This document shows positions 29,235-38,741 of a DNA stretch of 64,000 bases, piece by piece (the stretch's first letter is position 1; each line of letters begins with the position of its first letter). The notes beneath the pieces are model-generated. The model searched no databases. It worked only from the letters and a program-made list of their open reading frames with translations, and was not told the origin of the DNA. The DNA lies in the NCBI RefSeq assembly GCF_000234665.1, contig NC_018323.1:162573-226572 (forward strand), written 5' to 3'. The DNA comes from Leishmania mexicana MHOM/GT/2001/U1103. Its lineage: Eukaryota > Euglenozoa > Kinetoplastea > Trypanosomatida > Trypanosomatidae. Made by a program: the position numbers and the translations under genes.

Positions 29235-32200
29235 ATGTCTCGGACGAATGATGTCGAGTCACTGCTGCTTCGCTTCCTGGATGTGGAGAATGGGCTACAC
29301 AAGCCCACGGCTCGCCACCAAATCTCTCCTCCACTGGCCAATATGACATCTTTCGCCACCCCCGTTGAGGAGGCAGTGGCGCTGAATGACCATCGGGCCC
29401 GTCGCTCGTGCAGTGTTCCGAAGGCGCCGGCGCCGGCGACTGCTTGCTGCGAGATGACGGCCCCGTCATCTTCGCACCGTGATCGGCGCTGCCCCAACAC
29501 CCCCAGCTCGTCCGCTAGCAGCGACACGCAAGAGGAGGCAGCGACAACGCCTCGCCGCTCGAGCAGCAACCAACACGCCTTCACCCCCACTTCACTTAAA
29601 GACACCTTCGCGCGACTGCCTGTGCCGGGCGACTCGATTCCAGGCGCGTCACCGTCGCCGCCGCTGTCGCTGTCACATCCTGTCGTGCAGTTTCTTACTA
29701 GCGTGCAACTGCAAGGCTACGCCGACCGCCTCATGTGTGATCTCGGCATTCAGTCCCTCCCAGAGTTGGTGAGGCGGAGCGCCACTTCGAAGGGTGTGGC
29801 AGCGCTGCTGGGGCCCTCTGCATCGCTGCAGCAGCACAATGAACTGCTGCGCGGTTTGCGACGGTGGGAACGTGATGAGGCGCGTCGTGCCAAAGCAGAG
29901 ACTGCGGAGGAGCGACGGCGCGCACGGAAGGAGGACCGCACCACCAAGGGGGTGTCCAAGGAGCTTGACACGAATAAATGTCGGTCACGCGCCGCCAAAG
30001 CGAACGTTCAAAGCGCGACGACCGTCTCTTCGGAGGATGGCGGTGACCACGAGAGCGGAAGAGGAAGTGGCACCAGTGGCGATCGGCAGTCGACGCCGCT
30101 CTTTGCCGCCCTTGACAGGTGCGTCGGCACCAGTGCAAGCGCGTGCGTTCGCCTTTGTGACGTGTGCGACTGCATCCTGCAGTCGCCCTCGTCCACCACC
30201 GCTTTCTGCACCGCTGAGGCAGCCCCTCGTGTGCCCCCAAGCGACAGCGGCAACGTCGTCGCGTCGTCGTTGGGAACGCCGCCGGTTCCTGCATTGTCGC
30301 CCATGTGCTCCTCCTCGTGCCCCTCGCTTACGACGACCGCCACCCAGCTGATGCGGCAGCTGTCGTACCGTTGCAGCCACGGTCGTCTAGCGGCGGCTCG
30401 GCGGCGTCGAGGTGGGTGGACCCGCTCTTATTGCAACAGTCGCGGTGACCAGGGCGAGTCTCTGGATGCGACGTCGAGGACAGCAACGAAAATGGCGCCG
30501 TACGACGTGGATGCGGAGGAGCTTGATGCTGTGACGATGAGCGGCGCGTCCAGTCGCAGCGGCAGCAACAACCGCGGAGTTAGTCATGCAAGCGGAGTAT
30601 CTTGCCATCTTGAGACGAGTGTGGCTCTAGCTGAGATGGATGTGGGCAGCGACGCTGATGCTGCGCCGTCAGACGAGGAGAGTCTCCACAGGTGTGGGCA
30701 GCGGGTGAGCATATCCTCTGCCGCGGGCGTAGAGCCCTGTGAGGCGGAGGTGGGGTCGTCCTCAAAATCGGAGGCGTTGCTGCCTCCAGCGGCGCTGTCC
30801 TCGGCTTGCTACTCGTGTGAGTCTCACTTGTCCTCCATCCTGTGCTCGTTGACTGAGGCGGCGGAGGAGCAACCTGTCGTGCCGGACCTGAATGGCTCTG
30901 ACGGTGCCGATGGAGAAGGACCAGCAGGCATACGCAGGGCACCAGTTGTATCGGATACGCCATGGGGTTCATTCGGCGACGCGCTCACCGGAGGCGGCTG
31001 CGCCACTGCCGAGTCTCATCACCACATCCGCAACGGCCTTGTGACTACAAGCAATATATCCCTCAGCGCCCTCTCCGCCCGCGCTGAGCTGCAGGTGCTT
31101 CCTCCACAAGAGCCAGCGATGGCCCTCGTGCGTGCGAGCGGGCCACCAGTCGCGGCGGAGGCAGGTAGGGCAACAAGCGCCGACGCACACACGACCGAAG
31201 TGAAATATCCAGTGCCGGATAGCGACGCAACTTGCAACGCATCGCAGCATCCTCCGCGCCTCAACCCTGTTGCTCTTACACACGAGAGCGCCACACAGCC
31301 GCGACATAGCGGGCAGAGGGATAGCTTGCTCGCGACAACTGGTGCCCCTGTCGCCGCAAGGAACGCCCAGCAGGCATGTGCACTACTGGAGAGACGACTC
31401 GCAGACGCACGACGCCGCCTCAACGACGCGCTGCAAGAGGCGCTGCAGTCCTACAACGCCGAGGTGAAGGCCATCCGTCAGGCAACAGCCGCGCCACTCA
31501 CGGACACTGCGATGACGAACACGTGGGTACCCCTACGTGCTGTTCTGGAGCCCATACCTTTCTCACCACGAGCATCAAGCGCGTATGCCCGGAGCGCTGC
31601 AGCAGCGGAGCTCGGCACGCCCGCGGAGCTTGTTTTCTGGGTGCTAGGTCCGGAGAGCGGCATCGACAGTGGCGAGACACACTGGTGCGCTTCCCCCGCT
31701 CCTACTGCGTCCGTGTCTGCTGCGGGTGGCGCGCTTGATCCTGTGTGCACTGATGATAGGAAGGTTCTGGAAGCCATGGCCAGCCCCGCCACCTCTGCGC
31801 GCACGACAACGCGCTCCACAGCCGCGCCGGTAGCCCAGAGCTGCCGTTCTGTGGTGGCACCCTCCGCCACGGTCGAGAGCGAGGGGCTCGCCAGCGCAGG
31901 GGGTCTTGACGCTCCGACGGCAGCAGAGTTGATGGAGTCTCGTTCGACCAGGGACAAGGAAAGCGAAGAGGATGGTGACGTCAGCTGCGAAAGCGTTGGT
32001 CGCTTGACGGCCGGCACGCAGCGTCTCTCGACGCACGTCAACATGGATGACGCCGGAAAGGCGGCGGGGATTGCGGCGGCGGCTTCCATCGACAAGGTCG
32101 CAGCGGAGGGGCGTGGTGACCGCACGGCTGCTTTTCTCTGGGTATCTCAAGACTCCTCGTCGAGGATGCGTCAGAGCTCATACGCAGATGCCGCTGCGGC

Positions 32201-34001
32201 GGACTCCAATAGGAAAGAGATTGTATCGACGAGCGACGAATGGTGGGCGGCATACGGCATCGACGCGCTGGAATGCACCCAGAACAGTGCCTACAGCGAT
32301 GCCGGCGGATGGGCTGCCTCGCCCAGCACCACCGCTGCACATCCTCATACTACCTGCAATCGTGGCGGTGCGGTGTCGACTTCTCGAGTCTGCACCCCGT
32401 CACCCGCGCCGGTGGAGGTGATCGAGCTCACCTCCGGCACTGATGACGAGGATGTCGACTCTCGCGGCGGCGACGACGAGCGCGACGCGCGCAGCCGCCC
32501 ACCAGATACATCTTCTTATCTCCACCCACAAGCTGTTCCCTCGCTGCCGCTGCCACCCTCGTCCCCACTCCGCGATGACCTTGGCAGGGGTATCACGGTC
32601 CCTTTGCGCACTGCGTCTACGGCGCCGATGCCCTCATGGCGGTCGTTGGTCTTGGACAGGCGCCTGCACGCGGATGCATGGCCGCACATGACGAACGCCG
32701 AACTACGCCAGGCCTGCTTCGAGTTCGGTTTGACGGCTGCGCCATCGACGAAAGGAGACACCACGTCACCGTTTCCTGCAGCCGCAGCTGGCTCTCCGCC
32801 TACCCTTGCGCGTCGTGGCCGATCTGCTCCACTGCCGTCGTCGGCAGCAGCCTCCCTGGCATGTGCGCGGAAGTCGGCTGTGTCTCATGAGTTTTCACCG
32901 GTGCGGGATCTGTTTGGACTGCCGACGCTGACGACAGCGGTCCCCCACACGTGCAGGGAGCCGCCACACACGGCAGCAAAAACCGGCGATGGTGCGCCAC
33001 AGCTGCCGGACCTGCCCTCATCCGTTTGCGTTTTCACGCAACCCGAGAACGGCTCTGGCGGCACCAGAGTCGGTGCTGCTGCTGCGGCGGCGGCAGCAGG
33101 CGAGCATGTGGATATCCCGCAACGGCACCAACGACGAGCTGGCTTGCTGGAGCGCGAATCGTTGCTGGAGGCGCTGCGGCTCCTCGCTACACGGCTCCGC
33201 TTTCGACACACTGTTGCACCCTTCTTTCTGCACCGCGTGGCGCGGCTTAGCGGGCTGCCCTACAAGCGCATGCGTGCCGCCGACCTCTTGGACGAAGGCG
33301 CTGTACTCACCCACGATGACCTCAAGCAGACGCGACTCCGCTACAAGGCCGAGGAGCAGGCGGAGGTGGAGCGCTGCATCGTATCCGCCCTCATGGCCGA
33401 GGCGGCCGAGGCGATGGAGCAGGATGCACAGCGCGCCGCGTCTCGATGGACAACGCTCCCCGTGTTCGCAGCGGAAGGCGGAAACGGCACCAAGATTCAA
33501 GTGACACCTGCCCGCAGCGCACTCGCATCCCTCCCAGACGGCGGGGTGCGGTGCTGCTACGACCAGATCCTTCTACGAGAGCCTGTGAACGTTTGTGCGG
33601 CGGTGGCTGTCGTCCAGAGATCCTTCCCGCACATCGCACATACCCGTGTGCAACAGCTCCTCGCGGCGAATGAGGTGATTACGGAGGCGGTCGTCACAGT
33701 TTCGAGGCGTTCGCCTTCGCCGCTACCCCAGTTAGCCATCACACCACAGCTCGAGGCAGGACAGGCGATCGCAGTGCCTCGGCCCTCCGGTGAGTTGATG
33801 GGCGACGCGACGCCCTCGATGCAACAGACGGACGGTGGCGACATTCGGCTCCACCGCGGCCGCGGCGCCGTCCACTCGCCGGCCACGACGACGCCTCTCC
33901 CGCAGGAGGAGCGGCAACGTGCGAATGCACGGCGCTACTTCGCGCAGCGGGGTTACATGACTCGCCGGCAGCGCGGCGGCTGGGGCCGTGGCCGCCGCTG
34001 A
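29235..34001 (+). CDS. Large nuclear-type scaffold protein, SLX4-like candidate
   Basis: The 1588-residue protein is mostly Ser/Ala/Thr-rich and disordered, with small ordered islands. Residues about 148-215 form a SAM-like helical block (FLTSVQLQGYADRLMCDLGI) followed by a basic helix. VEVIEL at 1060-1065, followed by an acidic stretch, is a textbook SUMO-interacting motif. Residues 1152-1165 (MTNAELRQACFEFGL) resemble a SAP helix pair. Helices at about 1305-1400 follow. At 1442-1483 YDQILLREPVNV and RVQQLLAANEVIT resemble the SLX4 C-terminal SLX1-binding domain (YxxVLLYQPLEL, then RLLDFLDxHCIT as I recall it). The order SIM, SAP-like, CCD-like at the C-terminal end fits SLX4, a structure-specific nuclease scaffold. 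The tail is Arg/Gly-rich. Function is inference; the gene itself is clear. Start: first ATG after the acceptor. Confidence 0.55.
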   Translation: MSRTNDVESLLLRFLDVENGLHKPTARHQISPPLANMTSFATPVEEAVALNDHRARRSCSVPKAPAPATACCEMTAPSSSHRDRRCPNTPSSSASSDTQEEAATTPRRSSSNQHAFTPTSLKDTFARLPVPGDSIPGASPSPPLSLSHPVVQFLTSVQLQGYADRLMCDLGIQSLPELVRRSATSKGVAALLGPSASLQQHNELLRGLRRWERDEARRAKAETAEERRRARKEDRTTKGVSKELDTNKCRSRAAKANVQSATTVSSEDGGDHESGRGSGTSGDRQSTPLFAALDRCVGTSASACVRLCDVCDCILQSPSSTTAFCTAEAAPRVPPSDSGNVVASSLGTPPVPALSPMCSSSCPSLTTTATQLMRQLSYRCSHGRLAAARRRRGGWTRSYCNSRGDQGESLDATSRTATKMAPYDVDAEELDAVTMSGASSRSGSNNRGVSHASGVSCHLETSVALAEMDVGSDADAAPSDEESLHRCGQRVSISSAAGVEPCEAEVGSSSKSEALLPPAALSSACYSCESHLSSILCSLTEAAEEQPVVPDLNGSDGADGEGPAGIRRAPVVSDTPWGSFGDALTGGGCATAESHHHIRNGLVTTSNISLSALSARAELQVLPPQEPAMALVRASGPPVAAEAGRATSADAHTTEVKYPVPDSDATCNASQHPPRLNPVALTHESATQPRHSGQRDSLLATTGAPVAARNAQQACALLERRLADARRRLNDALQEALQSYNAEVKAIRQATAAPLTDTAMTNTWVPLRAVLEPIPFSPRASSAYARSAAAAELGTPAELVFWVLGPESGIDSGETHWCASPAPTASVSAAGGALDPVCTDDRKVLEAMASPATSARTTTRSTAAPVAQSCRSVVAPSATVESEGLASAGGLDAPTAAELMESRSTRDKESEEDGDVSCESVGRLTAGTQRLSTHVNMDDAGKAAGIAAAASIDKVAAEGRGDRTAAFLWVSQDSSSRMRQSSYADAAAADSNRKEIVSTSDEWWAAYGIDALECTQNSAYSDAGGWAASPSTTAAHPHTTCNRGGAVSTSRVCTPSPAPVEVIELTSGTDDEDVDSRGGDDERDARSRPPDTSSYLHPQAVPSLPLPPSSPLRDDLGRGITVPLRTASTAPMPSWRSLVLDRRLHADAWPHMTNAELRQACFEFGLTAAPSTKGDTTSPFPAAAAGSPPTLARRGRSAPLPSSAAASLACARKSAVSHEFSPVRDLFGLPTLTTAVPHTCREPPHTAAKTGDGAPQLPDLPSSVCVFTQPENGSGGTRVGAAAAAAAAGEHVDIPQRHQRRAGLLERESLLEALRLLATRLRFRHTVAPFFLHRVARLSGLPYKRMRAADLLDEGAVLTHDDLKQTRLRYKAEEQAEVERCIVSALMAEAAEAMEQDAQRAASRWTTLPVFAAEGGNGTKIQVTPARSALASLPDGGVRCCYDQILLREPVNVCAAVAVVQRSFPHIAHTRVQQLLAANEVITEAVVTVSRRSPSPLPQLAITPQLEAGQAIAVPRPSGELMGDATPSMQQTDGGDIRLHRGRGAVHSPATTTPLPQEERQRANARRYFAQRGYMTRRQRGGWGRGRR

Positions 34002-34469
34002 GCACATCCGGGCAAGAAAAGGATCTGTGAGTGTAGACATGTCTGCGTGTGCGCTTGCGTCGATGTTGGTTGCTACGTTGGCGCCGGCGACCCTGAAACT
34101 CTTCCACCGCGCGCCGAGTGCTTCGACCTTTGCCGATGCCTTTTCTCATCGTCCACTTTCTCTTCAGAGCTCGGGAGCGGCAGAGCGTCCCGTGCCAAAA
34201 GATGCCCGTGGACATACACCCCACACGCGTCACCTTCAGAGGAAAGTGAGCCGTGGCGTGACTGCTTCTCACCCATGAGTTACCCCCCCCCCTCCCCCCG
34301 CGTCTGCCCTCCCTCGCTTGGTTCATGCTAGCGCGCAGGCACGCCGTACGGCAACGTCGCCTCGCTCTCCTTCACTGACTACGCCTCAACGACTACCTTC
34401 TTTCTTCTCTCTTCGACTCGTGCACCGTCCACACACCCCATCACCACCTCTGCGGCGCAGACAGAACTC
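34002..34469 (+). other. Intergenic: short spacer before IQ protein
   Basis: No gene; C-rich run near 34283-34300 and the acceptor tract of the next gene. This is the shortest spacer in the window. Confidence 0.65.
34398..34460 (+). promoter_or_regulatory. Predicted spliced-leader acceptor for IQ protein
   Basis: The pyrimidine tract at 34398-34417 is followed by the first AG at 34459-34460 (GCGCAG), leaving a 9-nt leader before the ATG at 34470. Confidence 0.55.
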
Positions 34470-36179
34470 ATGAGCACCGTCTTCACGACCAACGCGTGGG
34501 AGCGCAGTTCACCGTTCCAGCCGAACGGCGCCGCGCATACCGACAGCGACTCGACGATGGACGCCGGCAAGCTGAGCAGCGTTGGCTTGCGGAGTGGTCG
34601 TGGCAAAGACGAGGTTGCTGCTCAGAATGGCCAGCCATTCAGCCACTCCGCCGACGGCTTACCGGGATCCAGGGACCTCGTTGCCGAAACGGATGTGATG
34701 ATGGATAGCGGGGCCGCCACCGCGGACTACGCTCTTGTGTTGACCGGGAGCAACACGTGCGGCGCCGTCGTTGTCGCACACCAGCCCACCACCTTCCCCG
34801 GCATGTACGAAAACGTAAAATACCAGGTGCGCACCCTCTACGCGCCGCCAAAGCCGCCCAATGAACTGCTACCACGAGTGAAGCGGCAGCCGCGGCCCGG
34901 CCCGGTGTACGACAATGACATTGCCACGGCGGGCGAACGGCAGCATCGCGCCCAGCGAGAGGTGAGTCGGATGTGGCGAGGGGTGTTGTGCCGCCGCCGG
35001 CTTGGTCAGGCTCGCACGCTCGCCGATGTGCTGAACAGCCGCGCCCGGTGCATCCAGTGCTGGTGGCGCTGTCTGCAGGCGCGGCGGCGACTACGGCAGC
35101 TGCGCGCTATTCGGAAAGAGTATGCGAAGGAGCTGGCGGCGCGCTACGTTGCGGACCGAGCCGAGAACATCAAGAACATCATCTTCTGGCAGCACCGCCG
35201 TTACGAAGACGCCGCAGTGCTCATCCAGCGGGCGTTGCGGTGGTTCCTGCGCGGAAAGCAGCGCACATTGTACAAAATGGAGGGCATGCCGGAGTCGGAG
35301 TTGCCGCCGGCGCTGGAGCGGCCTGCCACCCGCAAGCGCCGCCCGTATTTCGCATGGCGGTGTCCGCGCATCACTGGCAATGCAGGCGGCGGTGCACCGC
35401 TCGCCGATAAGCTTTCCGACACAGATGATGGTACGCTGCACACTCGCACTCTGTTGCAGTTCCGCAAGGTCAGAGGCCCGGTTCAACCCCCTACGCAGGA
35501 GAAAGTGGAGGCGATCAACGTCAAGACGCGAGAGCGGATCGCGCAGCGGCAGTTGGCGCTGACGACGCCAGAGGCCCTCTCTCGTGCCGAGTGGAAGACG
35601 GAGAACATCCGCCACGAAGACCTCGACTTCAACGCCGGCGTGTTGCAGCGCCTGTACCGTAGCAAGCAGGCCCCCATCAAGGCCCGCACGAGGCAGCTGA
35701 CGAGGGATTACTTCAATAAGGCCGCGCGCATCGTCGTGCGGACGCTCCGCATGCAAATATTTATCAGGCGCATGCGCAAGCACCGAGCGAGGGTGCAAAG
35801 CCAGGTGAAAGCTCGGATGGCGCGGCACGATGCCGAAAAGATCCAGGCCCTGAAGATGGAGGCTGTGTGGCAGCGCGAGTTGATGGACGCGAGCGCGGCG
35901 TGCATCCAGCGGTGCTATCACTGGTACCGCTATGAGCGCGACGGCGTGGTTCCAGCCTCCTACGCGGCCGGGAACTTTGTGCCGAAAGCGCCTCCGTACG
36001 GCTTGATCAAGGAGCACATACAGCGGGAGCTGGCGATGCGGTGGGCTTCCATGAACTTGATGGAGCAGCACGAGGTAGTGAAGCAGCGGCATCACGTGTA
36101 CCTCCACTACGTCCCGGCGAAGACGATTGTGTGCAAGCACACGGGCGTCTTTGTTGCAGCGCCGCAGGCTGAACTGTGA
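34470..36179 (+). CDS. IQ-motif (calmodulin-binding type) protein
   Basis: The 569-residue basic protein has at least three IQ-type motifs. IQCWWRCLQARRRL starts at I195; IQRALRWFLRGKQR starts at I252; IQRCYHWYRYERDG starts at I479. Two weaker ones are MWRGVLCRRRL (about 169) and IVVRTLRMQIFIRRMRK (about 423). IQ motifs bind calmodulin or centrin-like light chains. The first 110 residues are polar and probably disordered; a YENVKYQVRTLYAPPKPP segment follows near 112. The centre is helical and Arg/Gln-rich. No kinase, myosin motor or membrane span is present. In trypanosomatids such proteins are often axonemal or cytoskeletal; that role is inferred here. Confidence 0.75.
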   Translation: MSTVFTTNAWERSSPFQPNGAAHTDSDSTMDAGKLSSVGLRSGRGKDEVAAQNGQPFSHSADGLPGSRDLVAETDVMMDSGAATADYALVLTGSNTCGAVVVAHQPTTFPGMYENVKYQVRTLYAPPKPPNELLPRVKRQPRPGPVYDNDIATAGERQHRAQREVSRMWRGVLCRRRLGQARTLADVLNSRARCIQCWWRCLQARRRLRQLRAIRKEYAKELAARYVADRAENIKNIIFWQHRRYEDAAVLIQRALRWFLRGKQRTLYKMEGMPESELPPALERPATRKRRPYFAWRCPRITGNAGGGAPLADKLSDTDDGTLHTRTLLQFRKVRGPVQPPTQEKVEAINVKTRERIAQRQLALTTPEALSRAEWKTENIRHEDLDFNAGVLQRLYRSKQAPIKARTRQLTRDYFNKAARIVVRTLRMQIFIRRMRKHRARVQSQVKARMARHDAEKIQALKMEAVWQRELMDASAACIQRCYHWYRYERDGVVPASYAAGNFVPKAPPYGLIKEHIQRELAMRWASMNLMEQHEVVKQRHHVYLHYVPAKTIVCKHTGVFVAAPQAEL

Positions 36180-37955
36180 TTCAGCGTGCGGAGCGGGGGA
36201 GGTGCGGGCGGGGGGAGGGACACACGGAGTCACATGCAAGCATCCGTACTGCACTCCATATGCGGTAGAGACGCCACGACAGTCGTACTGGGTGTGTGCG
36301 CGTCTGGGGAGTTGCCCAGTTTCGCTTCTCTTCCCTCTTCTAAGGGGGACAACTTTCCTGTTGATGTATTGAATCAATCTATGCTTTTTTCTTTTGTTTT
36401 TTTTCGCTTTGTTTAGTGTTCCCCCCCCCTTCCCACGCCTCCCCCCCTCCCGCTGCCTTCTGCCCTCACGGTCGCAGCCTTCGTTTGTGCACCGCTGCCG
36501 CTGTTCGGGTACTACCCTTCTCCGGACACATCAGCGCCACACACACACACACACACAACGCACACCTTCTTTTTTGTCGTTGTTCTCCTCCCCTACTTCC
36601 ATCATCGGAAGCGAACGAAGAAGACCCCGTCCGAAAGTATGTAAAGTGCAGTCTCATCCGACATGGGCACACATGCGACATGTATACATGTGCGTGCGTG
36701 TTGGTGTTGGTGTGTGCTCCCTTGCTGCGGTTCTCTGTGCATGCATGTGTGTGTGTGTACTCCTCTGTCGTTTTTTATTTTTCCTGTATCTCCCCGTATA
36801 AACTTTCCCGCGCGTGATGGCTGTGAAGTCAGATTGGGTCTCCAGCATGTGCATGAGCGCGGTTGCGATGGCCACGACGACCGTGGCGACGCAAAGGGAG
36901 GGGCGTGGCGAGGTGGAGGGACGACTCCTCCTCCCCGCCATCGTCTTTTTTGTTTTTTGACTGTTACGCTTTCTCTCTCTTGGATGTCCCTCCCTCGTGT
37001 CCCGTAGGGTCCAGGTTATGCTTTCCTCCCCCCGCCATTTTCACTTTCCTGGAGCTCTCTCATGTACATATCTCTAGTGACGTGTGCGTGCGGGTGCGTG
37101 TATCTGTCTGTCTACCTCTCTGTGTGTGTGTATGTGCGCGCGCGTCTGTGTTGGTGGCTTTCTGTCTGCTTGTTTCGCCTTCCCCAACCCATCCCACCAT
37201 ACGCACACACACACACACACACGAATACCGCCCTTTTCCTGCCTCCCTTCCTGACCACCACACATGGCAAGTGCCCACCGCCTGTTCTCATTCCTAGTTT
37301 TCTTTCCTGCATGTGTGCGACGATGTGGCAACTGATCTGAACGGCGTCCCTTGAAGGGTCTGCCGCCTGTTCTCCACTGTGTGAGCGATAGAGAGCGGGT
37401 GACCACCAGCGACATCCCCTCTCGGTGAGTACGCTGGCAGCCGGCCCCCTCCTGTGCACGGACACACAAAGTGTGACGCTACTTGAGGGGATGCCACAGC
37501 GCACCGGGTCAGCGACATAGCTTCGTGAGGTGCTCATCTTTGGCGTCGCGGTGGTGACCGCGCTCCACTAGCTCCCGCTCTCGCTCTCTCCTGTGTACCG
37601 CTCAGCAGCGGCCACGCTGCCCCCTCTCCCCTCTCTCATCACGGACCTCTTCTCCTTCCCAACCACCCCTCGCGCTTCTTCCCTCCCGTCGTGCCCACTC
37701 CCCACGCACGAACACACCGCCATCCCCATCCCCACCACCCCCTCGCTCTCTTTTTTCGTATGTGTGCATTTGTGTGCGCGCGCCTTGGTTCACAGGTGTG
37801 GCACCATCGCACGCATCTCATTCCCGTCAGAGAACACACACACACACACAACACTCACACACATGCGCATGCAAGGCAACACAGCAGCCCCCGTGCGTCG
37901 ACCTCTGCTTGTGTTCCCCTCCCCCTCCCTCTCGCACATTTGATGTGAAGAGTCA

Positions 37956-37986
<31 letters not shown>

Positions 37987-38741
37987 AAAAGAAGCGCGGC
38001 TTGCATGATAAGCGGCAACGAGTGCGTAGCGCGCAGTCCCTCACCTCCACCGATTATAGCTGGTCTTTCTGTTCCTGCTCCGGTGCACCTTGGCTGTTCG
38101 CCGAGTACGTCGCTACCGCCTCGTTTTTTTTGTTTTGATTCTGGGCACGGACGAACGTTGTGAGCCGCGGCGCCTCTCTGCAAGACGGACTCACATGGCT
38201 GCTGACCTTGTTCCGCGGCCACTCGACTCATTTCATTGTCCTTGTCGCGTTGCCTCGGCCTTGACATCTTCCCCCCTCGCTTGTTCTCGGTTTGCCTGCT
38301 CCATTCGTTGTCTCTATCCACTGCGCGTGAGTGTGTCGGCGCGTTGGTGCGCATTTTTGTTTTTCGTTTCTTTGTTACCCTCATCCCTCACCCCATCCCC
38401 CCACCCCGCGTGTACCGAACCCCACCGTCACACAGCTTCCCCCAGGCTCCTCCCTCTCCTCTTCCTCATACCCAGAGACGGAGAAAGCGCGAGACGCGGA
38501 CGAGCGGCAGCCCAGCATTGGGTGGCGATCCGAGTTGCGTTAGCCTGACAGCCGCGCACTCGCTTCGCGCACCTGCCCCCGGCGAAAACGGTGAGCGGCA
38601 AGAGCGACAAGCTCGCCAAGGCAAAGCCAGTTACTGCACCTCGCTGTCCTCCTCCACTCCATTACACGCCGACGAAACACACGAATCGGTCATTCGAGGC
38701 AAGTACCCCAACAGAGACGCTACGTGCAGCAGAGGTCGCAG
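36180..38741 (+). other. Intergenic: IQ protein 3' UTR and LRRC56 5' flank
   Basis: No gene. (CA)n at about 36540-36557, 37203-37222, 37840-37852 and 37965-37986; (TG)n near 36744-36758; C9 run near 36421. Open frames across these are repeat translations. Confidence 0.65.
38425..38475 (+). promoter_or_regulatory. Predicted spliced-leader acceptor for LRRC56-like gene
   Basis: A pyrimidine tract (38440-38470) ends in ACCCAG with AG at 38474-38475. No ATG occurs from there to 38742, which supports the chosen start. Confidence 0.5.

Noticed and set aside
35091..36377. 428-residue antisense frame over the IQ protein
   Set aside because: Shadow of the IQ-motif gene; Arg/His/Leu-rich with no domain.
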